Shown here one piece after another: positions 1-8,339 of a DNA stretch of 64,000 nucleotides (within the stretch, counting starts at the first letter, position 1; every line of letters begins with the position of its first letter). Source of the stretch: an uncultured Draconibacterium sp. (GTDB lineage Bacteria > Bacteroidota > Bacteroidia > Bacteroidales > Prolixibacteraceae); contig NZ_OY781365.1 of assembly GCF_963676815.1 (NCBI RefSeq), positions 4,994,501 through 5,058,500 on the forward strand, in the 5' to 3' direction. Below the pieces are notes generated by a model. The model worked only from the letters and a program-made list of their open reading frames with translations. It did not search any database and was not told the DNA's origin. The translations under genes and the position numbers were made by a program.

Positions 1-1140
1 CGGATGGGATCGAAAATAATCGGCCTGGTAATTCATATAGGAAGCTGCAAACTTATCAGTGCCATGCCCCCAAACAGGTTTGTCTTTGATCATTTCAAGG
101 CCAACTTTCCAAATCAGCAATCTTCCATCTGCCGAATCTTTCTTAAAGTGATACAATGCGCTTAAAATACCTCCAAAAAGTACCGTTATCAATACAAGTG
201 CACCGGTTTTCCTTGCAAAGGAATTCAGGTACCGGCTTTGCCAATTCGCAAGTACCCCTTTGTACCGGTAAGCCAATAAATACATGGAAGATGCAATAAC
301 CGCAAGCCAGGCTGCCCTGGAACGGGAAGCGGGTAAAACCAAAACAATAACCACCATTGAAGCAAGGCAAATCACCTCAATGCTATTAATTCTATTTTTT
401 ATGAAATTACCGAAGTAATTTACCAACAAAGAAAATCTATTCTTCATTCCATTTATAATCCGCGGAATGATTTTATTTCCTTTCAATAAAGTTGAATGAA
501 AATACTTTTTCATTCTTCGAATAAATCCCGAATGCATTAAAAAATGTATTCGGCATAAAAGAGTTTCTTTATAAAGATAGAAAGCTAAGGCTACCGGGAA
601 AGTGCCGGCCAGGTAGCCGGAATAGGGACCGGGATTAAAGAAACTACCGGTTATACGAAAAATGCTGTGATTGGAGGGATAGTAACCCCATAATTGAAGA
701 TTACCATATGCCGCCTGTACTATACCTGAAACAACTACTCCTATTAATAGATATTTTAGCAACGCATTTGGAAGTAGTCTAACAGCCAGGAAGAGTAGGG
801 CAAAAGCTCCAAAAATAAGTATTTTAAGCGGCTCAGAATGGTATTTCCAGTAGGCGTATGCAACGAGAACAGCATACAAACCCAACAGTATGTCGGTTAG
901 TGATGCCCTTAATTTTAGAATGCTTCCTTTTACGTTCCATTCGACCAACACAAATACAAAGCAAGCCAGCATTCCATAAAGGAATCCAAAGGCCTGGCTG
1001 CTTTGTATCAATTGATAGAGATTATTATTTCGAACGAATGGTACGAACAAGATTAATCCGAAAAGAAATATAACCTTTAACAAAGGTATAATCGTAAAGG
1101 AATAACTTCCTGTAATGGATTGAATTTTGGGTTTATTCAT
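1..1140 (-). CDS. O-antigen ligase/polymerase-like membrane protein (3' part beyond window)
   Basis: Reading the minus strand from the ATG at 1140 gives an open frame to base 1, about 380 residues, continuing outside the window. It holds at least eight hydrophobic membrane segments. The segment reading PASRSRAAWLA is the core motif of the Wzy_C/WaaL O-antigen ligase family. It is followed by another membrane helix and then GHGTDKFAASYMNYQADYF, the loop usually seen before a TPR tail in Bacteroidota members. Such enzymes join or polymerise glycan on undecaprenyl carriers at the outer face of the inner membrane; the glycan here is unknown. It lies 59 bp downstream of a small exported peptide gene on the same strand and is probably cotranscribed with it. 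The family call is by motif; function is inferred. Confidence 0.75.
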   Translation of the reverse strand, partial: MNKPKIQSITGSYSFTIIPLLKVIFLFGLILFVPFVRNNNLYQLIQSSQAFGFLYGMLACFVFVLVEWNVKGSILKLRASLTDILLGLYAVLVAYAYWKYHSEPLKILIFGAFALLFLAVRLLPNALLKYLLIGVVVSGIVQAAYGNLQLWGYYPSNHSIFRITGSFFNPGPYSGYLAGTFPVALAFYLYKETLLCRIHFLMHSGFIRRMKKYFHSTLLKGNKIIPRIINGMKNRFSLLVNYFGNFIKNRINSIEVICLASMVVIVLVLPASRSRAAWLAVIASSMYLLAYRYKGVLANWQSRYLNSFARKTGALVLITVLFGGILSALYHFKKDSADGRLLIWKVGLEMIKDKPVWGHGTDKFAASYMNYQADYFRSHP

Positions 1141-1199
1141 TAGCCCGAAATGAGATTGGAGTTATATTTCCGATGGGAAAATCATGCTTATTTATACTT

Positions 1200-1436
1200 C
1201 TAGAAATATTTCTCTCCTAAATCTTTGATGAAACCAAACAGCCCGGATGAAGGGGGTTCACTGTTTGGATAAACCCAAATAAGAGGGTCTGGATTTTCTT
1301 CTTCTGAATTTTCATCTGCCCTGGCCTGTACTAGTTCCAGGGAAATGGTGTTTGGCTCAGAACTGCTTCTTTCCGGGATAAACATATTGGTTACCAATAC
1401 TGCAATAAAGAAAATAGGGATAATAATTTTTTTCAT
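1200..1436 (-). CDS. small exported peptide, NVEALA-like
   Basis: This is a 78-residue protein starting at the ATG at 1436; an upstream in-frame Met at 1496 would only add a non-signal extension. It starts MKKIIIPIFFIAVLVTNMF, a hydrophobic signal-like helix, followed by an acidic polar tail. The stretch ISLELVQARADEN resembles the NVEALA processing region of short Bacteroidota peptides, but the cysteines typical of that family are absent, so the match is weak. It sits between a TPR-HTH regulator upstream and an O-antigen ligase-like gene downstream, all on the minus strand. Small peptides of this class often lie beside TPR regulators and exporters; whether it is secreted or processed is unknown. 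Confidence 0.5.
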   Translation of the reverse strand: MKKIIIPIFFIAVLVTNMFIPERSSSEPNTISLELVQARADENSEEENPDPLIWVYPNSEPPSSGLFGFIKDLGEKYF

Positions 1437-1568
1437 GATAGTTTTTTTATTTTTGGGATCAATGTCAAAACTGGTGATCACAAACATAACTATCAACTAG
1501 TTGAAGATGCAATTTTACATGGGGTGTAAAAGTGTGCATGTGGTAAATTTGTGCTATTTAGATGTATT

Positions 1569-3248
1569 CTATCTAATTTCTTTGAGAAAAAAGTATATCT
1601 CGGAAGCCTCATTCAATAATAGCTTATCCCTAATTCTTTTTTTTGCACTTTTAATGGCATCTACACCAACTTCGCATAAGCTTGAAATGGTGTGATTGTT
1701 CAAATTAAAATATAAACACATGCAATATTTTATATCGGTGGGAGAAAGTTGAGGATAATCGTTTTTAAGTTTCTCAATCCAGCCCGGTTTTAATTTCACA
1801 AAAATGGCCTCGTACTCCATCCAGGTCTTAATCTGTTCATCTTTCAGGGCTTTTAAAAATTCTGTCACATCCTGTGATTCAGTATATTGATCTTTTAATC
1901 TTTTAACTTGCACAATTAAATCACTATTCTCTCCTTTTGCTTTTTCCAATGAACCAAGTAATTTGTCAATCTGATCTTTGATCTCAATATTTTCAAGTTT
2001 GAGAATTTCTTTGTGTTGTCTATGTAGTCTTAACCGAAACCATGTAATAAAGAATATCAATAATGACAATGAGATGATAATTGTTGTAACAATCAATATC
2101 TTTTGAATTTGTACCTTTAAATTTAATCTTTCTCTATCCAATTCTGAATACCTGTAATGAGCTCCCAATGCCAATAATTGATTTTTCTGTAAACCGGAAA
2201 GCGTTTTTTCTTTCAGTGCACTGTAATCCTTTAGTGTTTTATAAGCCTTTTCAGAATCACCCAGTCTTCTATACAAAATGCTTAATGATTGCAAGCAATT
2301 CAGTTCAATTGCTGGAATATCAAACTTCTTAGCATCATTCAATACTTTTTGGGTGATAGGAACTGCCTCTTGATTTCTCCCTGCAAGAATATATATATAA
2401 GCTTGTCCGTAATTGTACTGAAGCTTTTGATACACAGATAATGAATAATTTTCATAACTATCAAGAAAGGTGTTATAATACTTTTGAACACTTTCTTCCT
2501 CGTTCTTTTTAATTTTGAGGAATAATATATTTAAATCCATTCCAAAAACCCTCGACCAGTATTTTGCCTTTATAAACTGATTTCTTGCATTTTCATAGTC
2601 TAGAATACGTAATGAGTCACTTTTTTGAACATAAGCCTTTGCCGCATAAAATAGCCCCTTATATATTGGTTCATCAAGGTCTTTGAATTCTTTTTGAATG
2701 TTATTGATTTTTTCCTCCTTGCTTAATTTTAGAAAGTTTGCCATTCTCAAGACACCTAATGAAGCAAAGAACTTAAATATTAGTAGATCACTTTTTTCAA
2801 AGTAGGATTCACATTCTATATATAGGTCTGTAGCATTTGTACTTAGACTAAGTTGTTCAAAGACAAATGCACGTATTAGTTTATTAATATGAAGATGATA
2901 GTCATCATTACGATCTTCAAATACCAATTCAGCCTTTTCCAGTTCATTGATGCTTTTCTGGAATTCACCATTATTTGAGTGAATTAATCCGCTAATTGTT
3001 CCTAATCTAGCCCTATCATGAACAGATAACTTAGTTGTATCTATCCGACTTACTAAAAATTCAATTGAATCTGGTTTTTGAAGCATTATTGCTTCAATGT
3101 TGTGTAGTTGCTCCTTTACTTTCTCTTCTTGAGAGTCAGAGGCTGAATTACAGGAAGTTACTAAAGATAGTATTATCCAAATAACCGTTATTTGGAACAT
3201 AAATCCAATGATATTCTTGAAGGAGATTTTAGTGAAAAACATGTTCAT
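1569..3248 (-). CDS. membrane-anchored TPR regulator with C-terminal HTH
   Basis: 559 residues. The N-terminus is hydrophobic and ends in LVTSC (Cys33), a lipoprotein-like signal. Residues about 40-370 are helical, TPR-like repeats. A single membrane helix lies at about 380-402 (ILIVTTIIISLSLLIFF), then a coiled coil, then a C-terminal domain of about 65 residues (LSPTDIKYCMCLYFNLNN and DAIKSAKKRIRDKLL) that looks like the LuxR-type helix-turn-helix of Bacteroidota TPR regulators. The layout suggests an envelope sensor that binds DNA while membrane-tethered. It is the first gene of a minus-strand group with a small exported peptide and an O-antigen ligase-like gene, and may control them. Target and signal cannot be read from sequence. 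Confidence 0.75.
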   Translation of the reverse strand: MNMFFTKISFKNIIGFMFQITVIWIILSLVTSCNSASDSQEEKVKEQLHNIEAIMLQKPDSIEFLVSRIDTTKLSVHDRARLGTISGLIHSNNGEFQKSINELEKAELVFEDRNDDYHLHINKLIRAFVFEQLSLSTNATDLYIECESYFEKSDLLIFKFFASLGVLRMANFLKLSKEEKINNIQKEFKDLDEPIYKGLFYAAKAYVQKSDSLRILDYENARNQFIKAKYWSRVFGMDLNILFLKIKKNEEESVQKYYNTFLDSYENYSLSVYQKLQYNYGQAYIYILAGRNQEAVPITQKVLNDAKKFDIPAIELNCLQSLSILYRRLGDSEKAYKTLKDYSALKEKTLSGLQKNQLLALGAHYRYSELDRERLNLKVQIQKILIVTTIIISLSLLIFFITWFRLRLHRQHKEILKLENIEIKDQIDKLLGSLEKAKGENSDLIVQVKRLKDQYTESQDVTEFLKALKDEQIKTWMEYEAIFVKLKPGWIEKLKNDYPQLSPTDIKYCMCLYFNLNNHTISSLCEVGVDAIKSAKKRIRDKLLLNEASEIYFFLKEIR

Positions 3249-3521
3249 CGCAAAAGAATGGGATTCTATACTATAAAATATTCTCTAAATGCAAAGTAAA
3301 TAAAACTCAGTAGATAGGATTGTATTCTCCTTTTTTAAATAAAGATCTGTTAAAAATATTAGTGTAATCCAAGTTAAGTAGGGAGGAAGATTGCAGTGTG
3401 ATGTGGGTATAAGAAGCCAGTTTGTTATTAATGTTGTATATGTTAACATACAAAAAGAAAGAGTTGAAATAAATCTTTCCTTTCAGAATGCAATATTGAC
3501 TCTTCTTATCATTAAATCTTT

Positions 3522-3735
3522 CAGTAGTGTCCGGTTAAAATATAATTTAAAGTAGAGATTCTTTCACTCCATTTTATTTCGTTCAGAATGACAGTTAGTT
3601 ACGTTTCGTAGGGTTATTGGGAAGGTGGTTGGGCGGCACAGCCGCCCAACCACCTTCCCAATAGCGAACACTCTCAGAAAGCCTGTCATTCTGATCGAAG
3701 AGAGGAATATGTTCAACGTTTCCCGGACACTACTG
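3522..3735. mobile_element. 214-bp MITE with perfect 9-bp target duplication
   Basis: The element has perfect 13-bp terminal inverted repeats, CAGTAGTGTCCGG (3522-3534) and CCGGACACTACTG (3723-3735). The 9-bp word TAAATCTTT flanks it as a direct repeat on both sides (3513-3521 and 3736-3744), a target-site duplication. It has no open frame, so it must be moved by a transposase elsewhere. Inside are a second inverted pair, TCAGAATGACAG (3583-3594) and CTGTCATTCTGA (3683-3694), and a central 23-bp hairpin. Ends starting near TAGTGTCCGG occur on IS4-like elements, as far as I recall. The element fills most of the gap between the TPR regulator and the ketosynthase gene; the rest of 3249-3752 shows nothing else. 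Confidence 0.85.
3615..3663. repeat. perfect 23-bp inverted repeat, 3-nt loop, inside the MITE
   Basis: Left arm 3615-3637 and right arm 3641-3663 are exact reverse complements around ACA. The arm is GC-rich and runs from TATTGGGAAGG to GGGCGGC. The stem would form a very stable cruciform or RNA hairpin. No T-run follows on either strand, so it is not a classical terminator. It may be needed for mobility of the MITE or may block read-through between the convergent flanks. Confidence 0.9.
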
Positions 3736-3752
3736 TAAATCTTTAATAAAAG

Positions 3753-4901
3753 CTAATTTGGCCGTTTTACGGTCAACAAAACCGTCCCATATGAAAAACG
3801 TCCACTTTCCGGTACCAGTAGTAAAACCTTATCATCTACTTTTAGCATTTCTGTTTTGCATAGATCATCCAACGCGGCAAAAATGGAAGCAGAAGCGATA
3901 TTTCCAATTTCAGTAAGATTGGTGAACCACTTGTTCGTCCCTAAATCTAAACCTCTGGCCTCTATTCCCTCGGCAAGCTTCCCATAAAAGAACATGGATG
4001 AGACATGCGGGATCACATAGTCGACCTCTGTTGGATCAAGGTTATATTTTTTCAGACAATATTCCAAGTGGTCAACCCAGTAACGGATAATATTTGGTTT
4101 TAGCAAGCGAATATCCTGCTTAACGGTCATAACCGAGCGATTGATAAGTTCCCGGCTTTCAAATTCCTTCCAGCTGGTGAGTTCTCCATCTTCACGAAGT
4201 TCTGCTCCCATAAACATGCAGGTTGGAAGTTCATTGGCATACGAAGTCATTTCCACCCATTCAACTTTAAATGAAATCCCATTCTCACTCTTTTTATTAG
4301 AGAGCAATACCGAACTGGCACCATCACTAAGCATAAAGCGCAGAAAATCTTTTTCAAAAGCCATGTATGGATCTTTTCCGACTTGTGAGCAATGCTCATA
4401 CTCTTCTTCGTAGTTTTTTGACAATAAAGTTGGAGAGGCGAGTTCTGAAGTAGAACAAATTGCTTTTGATGATACCCCGGACAAAACAGAGAGGTAAGCC
4501 GTTTTAAAAGCCTGCAGGCACGTAAGGCATACTCCTGAAGCGGAATACAGTTCCATAGGCCTGTTTTTCATTAGACCATGTACCATCGATGCATGTGATG
4601 GTAATAACTGGTCAGGATTGCCCGTAGCACATGCCAATACATCAATATCCTCCGGAATCGTTTCATCAGGAAATAGCTTTTGTATGGAACGGAATGCCAG
4701 CTCCGCGTTGGTATGAGTGATCTGTCGATTTTTGTCCAAAGCATAATACCTGGATTTTATTCCATTTTGCTTAAGTACGATACGTCTTACCCTTGACGGT
4801 TTTGAATTAATCAAACCAAGATATTGTTCCATATCTTCGTTTTCAACGGGTGAATTGGGCAAAAATTTGCTGACGGATGAGATGTAAACATTTTTATTCA
4901 T
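3753..4901 (-). CDS. darB: StlD/DarB-type beta-ketoacyl synthase III
   Basis: 382 residues, full length for the family. The opening VYISSVSKFLPNSPVENEDM and the early KPSRVRRIVLKQNGIKSRYY match the StlD/DarB subgroup of FabH-like ketosynthases. The thiolase-fold catalytic triad is present: Cys125 (SASGVC), His299 (VIPHVSS) and Asn334 (EIGNIAS). DarB condenses and cyclises two acyl chains to a cyclohexanedione, which DarA aromatises to a dialkylresorcinol, often part of flexirubin pigments. No darA or acyl carrier gene is seen nearby, so the product is uncertain. The TetR gene lies 67 bp upstream on the same strand, with a palindrome between them, suggesting repression by that regulator. Confidence 0.75.
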   Translation of the reverse strand: MNKNVYISSVSKFLPNSPVENEDMEQYLGLINSKPSRVRRIVLKQNGIKSRYYALDKNRQITHTNAELAFRSIQKLFPDETIPEDIDVLACATGNPDQLLPSHASMVHGLMKNRPMELYSASGVCLTCLQAFKTAYLSVLSGVSSKAICSTSELASPTLLSKNYEEEYEHCSQVGKDPYMAFEKDFLRFMLSDGASSVLLSNKKSENGISFKVEWVEMTSYANELPTCMFMGAELREDGELTSWKEFESRELINRSVMTVKQDIRLLKPNIIRYWVDHLEYCLKKYNLDPTEVDYVIPHVSSMFFYGKLAEGIEARGLDLGTNKWFTNLTEIGNIASASIFAALDDLCKTEMLKVDDKVLLLVPESGRFSYGTVLLTVKRPN

Positions 4902-4922
4902 AACAATAAATAATAATGGTTG

Positions 4923-4952
4923 GTATGTAAAAGTAAGTAAAAATTTACATAC
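4923..4952. promoter_or_regulatory. inverted repeat GTATGTAAA-N12-TTTACATAC before the ketosynthase gene
   Basis: GTATGTAAA (4923-4931) and TTTACATAC (4944-4952) are exact 9-bp inverted arms in the 67-bp gap between the TetR gene and the ketosynthase gene. The same TTTACATAC word recurs at 5694-5702, upstream of the TetR gene. Sharing of the word by the two upstream regions fits a TetR operator. This is inference; no promoter element was assigned. Confidence 0.5.
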
Positions 4953-4968
4953 ATTTGTTATGAATAAC

Positions 4969-5562
4969 TTAGGATTTTAATTTTATTTGCTGGTAAATGG
5001 TTTGATAAAGTGTAAATAATTCCTCTGTATTGAGCCCGTACAAAAGGCATCTGTCGAATGCAAGCCCCAAAAAACAACTTCGAAAAAGCGTTGCATAATG
5101 TTTGGTATCTATAGCCTTTATTTCTTTGTTCTTTATTGCCTCAGATATCACTCTTTCCCACAGGTTTATCTCCTCAATCGAGTTACGTGTCATGATCTCG
5201 GAAAAGTTGGGATAAATTTTAGACGCCTGGAGGTATAGGGAAAAATACTGCTTGTAAATATTGACAACAGAGATGGATAGCATCCTGGACATAGTGGTGT
5301 TTATTCCGCTGATATATAGCTTTATAAATTGCTCCAGAGAAGTGTTGTTATCGAATTTAAATTTCGCAGAAGGATCCTGTGTTTTGATCATGTAGGTGTC
5401 TATCACCTCGTTAAATATTTCTTCTTTGTTCTTAAAAAAATAGAATATTGCTCCTCTTGTTTTACCAACTGCTGCCTCTATATCAGAAATACTAACTTTT
5501 TCATAATTGTTATTCAGGAATAATTTAAAAGCTTCTTCAGTGATTCGTTCTTTAGTTGTCAT
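4969..5562 (-). CDS. TetR/AcrR-family regulator
   Basis: 197 residues. The N-terminal 50 residues carry the TetR helix-turn-helix (SDIEAAVGKTRGAIFYFFKNKEEIF); the rest is an all-helical ligand or dimer domain with no recognisable ligand signature. It is co-directional with and just upstream of the DarB-like ketosynthase gene, so it probably autoregulates and controls that gene. Candidate operators share the word TTTACATAC: an inverted pair in the downstream gap and a palindrome 130 bp upstream. The start at 5562 fits the usual length and places the HTH at the N-terminus. Confidence 0.8.
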   Translation of the reverse strand: MTTKERITEEAFKLFLNNNYEKVSISDIEAAVGKTRGAIFYFFKNKEEIFNEVIDTYMIKTQDPSAKFKFDNNTSLEQFIKLYISGINTTMSRMLSISVVNIYKQYFSLYLQASKIYPNFSEIMTRNSIEEINLWERVISEAIKNKEIKAIDTKHYATLFRSCFLGLAFDRCLLYGLNTEELFTLYQTIYQQIKLKS

Positions 5563-6023
5563 GATATTGTTAATCTATTACGAACAAACTTACTTAAAAA
5601 GGTTGATAAATCTAGCAAAACAATCCTATTTTATAGTATGAATTATCATCTATTGGAGATACTATTTTTTTGTTTGTGTAATTTTTCCATATATTTACAT
5701 ACCGTATGTTAGGTATAAATATGGACGTTTTGCCTTATGTATTTGTGCTAAGTGACCTGCCTTTGGCATGCACCTTAACCGAAAATGACCTTAGAAATAA
5801 TTTTATGGTTCCGCTAAACGCGGATAATTCGTCTGATAAAACAAGACCGGGATAATGTTGAAAATAGTCAACCTGAAAAGATCATCTAATCTTTTGAATA
5901 AAGTCATTTAAATATAAACAAACGTACCTCCAGTGAAAGACGGGATTAATAGGCGCTATCTCCTTGCGTGTAATGATTGTTCCTGAGAGAGATATAATAA
6001 ATTTAACCATAAAACACTAAGCA
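5563..6023. promoter_or_regulatory. divergent intergenic region with palindrome ACATAC-C-GTATGT
   Basis: This 461-bp gap separates the TetR gene (minus) from the UpxY gene (plus). At 5697-5709 lies ACATAC, C, GTATGT, a perfect palindrome extended on the left to TTTACATAC, the same word as in the operator candidate at 4923-4952. The remaining sequence is AT-rich leader; no gene is seen. The stretch of about 300 bp before UpxY may be an untranslated leader, as is common for antiterminator genes, but no clear terminator is visible. Confidence 0.4.
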
Positions 6024-6584
6024 ATGGCAAACAGAATTAGTAATAAGAAAGGTGAAGGATTACAGGTTCATCATGAGCCGTATGGTTTTGTGAAAAGAGC
6101 CTGGCATGTTTTTTATCTTCGCCCACGCAATGAAAGAATTGCAGCACAGATACTCGCTAGTCATGGATATAATGTGTTCTGCCCTGCAATTCCAAAAACA
6201 AAACTTTGGAAGAACAGACAAAGAAAAAAGATCTGGTTTCCGCTATTCCCCAATTACTTATTTGTCTTTACTTATCACCATGAAATATATACCATTCGAA
6301 GAATATCTCAGGTTGTAAACTTTGTCTCGTTTGCAGGTAAACCATCCACAATAACTGAAAAGGAGGTAGATGGAATACGGAAAATGTTGGAATTGGGGAA
6401 TGCGATTACAGTAGAAAATCAATTCTCCGGTGGAGAACATGTACGTATTGTTTCCGGCCCATTAAAAGGACATGAAGGAATTTTGGTAAAACGACGTAAT
6501 AAAAGCCGGTTTGGTATTCGACTGAAAGCAATCAGCCACTCCGTATTCATCGATATAAGCCAATCAGACCTGGAGAAACTTTAA
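6024..6584 (+). CDS. UpxY-family NusG-like transcription antiterminator
   Basis: 186 residues. Residues about 26-130 form a NusG N-terminal domain (WHVFYLRPRNERIAAQIL, then PLFPNYLFVF), and residues about 140-170 a KOW motif (GGEHVRIVSGPLKGHEGILV). UpxY proteins ride RNA polymerase and let it read through long surface-polysaccharide operons; normally the target operon follows immediately. Here a Crp-family gene follows after 131 bp and no glycosyltransferase or flippase gene is in view, so this copy is an orphan. It may act at a distance or be left over from a lost cluster. Confidence 0.85.
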   Translation: MANRISNKKGEGLQVHHEPYGFVKRAWHVFYLRPRNERIAAQILASHGYNVFCPAIPKTKLWKNRQRKKIWFPLFPNYLFVFTYHHEIYTIRRISQVVNFVSFAGKPSTITEKEVDGIRKMLELGNAITVENQFSGGEHVRIVSGPLKGHEGILVKRRNKSRFGIRLKAISHSVFIDISQSDLEKL

Positions 6585-6715
6585 AAGCGACACATTAATA
6601 AATTTGAGCTCCCTGACGTGAGTGACGACGTTCTACTCATAAAAATTATGATTACTCCTTTTTGAGGAGACATTTAAACCTTATTATTTTAACCCGAACT
6701 CCTTAAACGTTAACT

Positions 6716-7327
6716 ATGGAAAAACACAGCTTATATGATGTTATTTTTAAAATGAGACCCTTGCCCCAAAAACTTACAGAACGATCTTATGTGGATGCTC
6801 TAATTGCAGCAATTGACGAAAGGCTGACCATAACCGAGCACAGGTACCGGTCATTGTTGCTTAACGCCGGGCATACCTCAGATTATATGTATTTTGTGGA
6901 AAAAGGGCTTGCCCGTTGTTTCTATTTTGATGACCGTTCAGGCAGGGACCTAACCTCGATACTTTGGAAGGAACAAAGTATAGTGTGTGATCCGGTGAGC
7001 TTTTTTCAACGAAAAACTTCAGAGGTTAATATCGAAGTAATGCCAGGAAGTTTATTGCTTTCTGTTTCTTACCGTCAACTACAGGACATATTTCACGCTT
7101 TCCCCGAAGCAGGAGTTTTTGAACGTTGTGTTTCCCTTCAGTATGTTTACTTTTTTGCACAGAGATCCCGGCAGTTGGCTGTAAATACACCATGGGAAAG
7201 GTATTTACATTTATTGTCATCACATCCGGGTATCGAATTAAGGATATCCAAAGAGATTATCGCATCTTATCTGAATATTACGCCACAGTCTCTTAGTCGT
7301 ATGATCAGGAAGAACGGGCATCCCTGA
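6716..7327 (+). CDS. Crp/Fnr-family transcriptional regulator
   Basis: 203 residues. Residues about 20-130 look like a cyclic-nucleotide-binding beta-roll (LLNAGHTSDYMYFVEKGLAR), and residues about 165-200 a winged helix (ISKEIIASYLNITPQSLSRM). There is no cysteine cluster for an iron-sulphur centre, and the phosphate-binding cassette arginine-serine motif of true cAMP receptors is not evident, so the ligand is unknown. It sits between UpxY and the small exported protein/SusCD locus. A perfect inverted repeat lies about 215 bp downstream (7542-7568), before that locus. Control of SusCD by this protein is possible but not shown. Confidence 0.8.
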   Translation: MEKHSLYDVIFKMRPLPQKLTERSYVDALIAAIDERLTITEHRYRSLLLNAGHTSDYMYFVEKGLARCFYFDDRSGRDLTSILWKEQSIVCDPVSFFQRKTSEVNIEVMPGSLLLSVSYRQLQDIFHAFPEAGVFERCVSLQYVYFFAQRSRQLAVNTPWERYLHLLSSHPGIELRISKEIIASYLNITPQSLSRMIRKNGHP

Positions 7328-7541
7328 TGAATTAGTTGTCACACACCTGGAAACTTCGGCAGAGGTCTGATGTACAAATAGCTTTCTGCCTACAGATAAC
7401 TCCTATGTGAACGTAGTTGATGCAGAGGGGAGTAAATGGTCAGTAGTTCGTTTTGATATTATCTCCGGATAATAATTTTGTTTGTCAGTCACCATGGTAT
7501 TCTGAATACCGGATAAGCTCAAAGACCAGTTGCCTCTGTAG

Positions 7542-7568
7542 CTTTACAATTGGATAAAAATTGTAAAG
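7542..7568. promoter_or_regulatory. perfect 10-bp inverted repeat in the 457-bp gap after the Crp gene
   Basis: CTTTACAATT (7542-7551), a 7-nt spacer and AATTGTAAAG (7559-7568) are exact reverse complements. AT-rich arms and lack of a T-run favour a protein-binding site over a terminator. It lies 217 bp before the small exported-protein gene. The rest of the 7328-7784 gap holds only a short GC hairpin near 7660 (AGCGGG/CCCGCT) and no convincing gene. Confidence 0.4.
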
Positions 7569-7784
7569 TATGTGTGGTGAAGCGGTTCAATCCAATTTTA
7601 GATATTTTACTTCAGAAACTAAAATTCGGGAGCTAAACCTCTGGCAATTGTCACTTTTCCAGCGGGGCTTCCCGCTACGATTTAATTCTTTTGTGCTGGT
7701 TGGTTCAAAAAGCAGTCAGCACAGGTTTCTCCCGCCACAGAGGAAATTTACATTAACCTTTTTATTAATTAAAACACAATTAGC

Positions 7785-8084
7785 ATGAAAAAATATGCAT
7801 TAATTATCGTTGCGTTGGTCCTGGTATTGACCGCAAGCGCATTTGTGATAACAAACACAAGTAATACCGAATCACAATCGACATATTGGTTTTTAATGGA
7901 TGAATCTGGTAGTAGTGTGACGAGCACCCAGGTGTCCAATCCTGATAACCTTTGTCCTTCTAAACTGGAAGAGCCGGACTGTGCCCGCGAGTATTCGGAA
8001 AGTCAAACCGAGATTATTGGTGGTGTACGTCAGGTAAAAGCATCGGAAGTGGACAATCACATCGATTTTCGCTCGAAAGACTAA
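7785..8084 (+). CDS. small exported protein, DUF6520-like
   Basis: 99 residues. The N-terminus MKKYALIIVALVLVLTASAF is a classical signal peptide. The mature part of about 75 residues is acidic and has two cysteines (CPSKLEEPDC) that could form a disulphide. Size, signal and Cys pair resemble the DUF6520 family of short Bacteroidota proteins, which have no known role; the match is by eye only. Two tandem terminators follow directly. It faces a convergent SusD-SusC-TlpA group, an arrangement suggesting a secreted peptide and a dedicated importer or thiol partner, but this is inference. Confidence 0.65.
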   Translation: MKKYALIIVALVLVLTASAFVITNTSNTESQSTYWFLMDESGSSVTSTQVSNPDNLCPSKLEEPDCAREYSESQTEIIGGVRQVKASEVDNHIDFRSKD

Positions 8085-8089
8085 CTAAA

Positions 8090-8118
8090 AAAAGATGCCC
8101 TGTAGGCGGGCATCTTTT
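8090..8118 (+). terminator. intrinsic terminator after the small exported protein gene
   Basis: AAAAGATGCCC (8090-8100), loop TGTAGGC, then GGGCATCTTTT (8108-8118): an 11-bp perfect stem ending in T residues, placed 6 bp after the stop codon. The A-run on the other side lets it work for the convergent susD transcript as well. Confidence 0.85.
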
Positions 8119-8130
8119 GCACTTTAATTC

Positions 8131-8162
8131 ACCCCGGGAAATCAACTACCCGGGGTTTTTTA
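8131..8162 (+). terminator. second tandem terminator
   Basis: ACCCCGGG (8131-8138) pairs with CCCGGGGT (8149-8156) and is followed by a run of T. It backs up the terminator ending 12 bp earlier. The following 8163-8339 shows no gene. Confidence 0.8.
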
Positions 8163-8339
8163 ACCCGGTTTATACATTAAAACTTCGTGATGAGCATTGA
8201 AAATACAATAAAACAAGAACTTAGAGAAACGATGCATAGCACCGTTATGGTGAGTTTCAATAAGTTAGTGAAACGTCTTGTTTTGAAGTAGTTTCAGTGC
8301 GGAATAGATTTTTTAATGCATATTCCGGGTATAACGACA

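Noticed and set aside
7570..7788. 72-codon frame before the small exported protein
   Set aside because: It lacks a start context and family likeness and ends by overlapping the start of the real gene.
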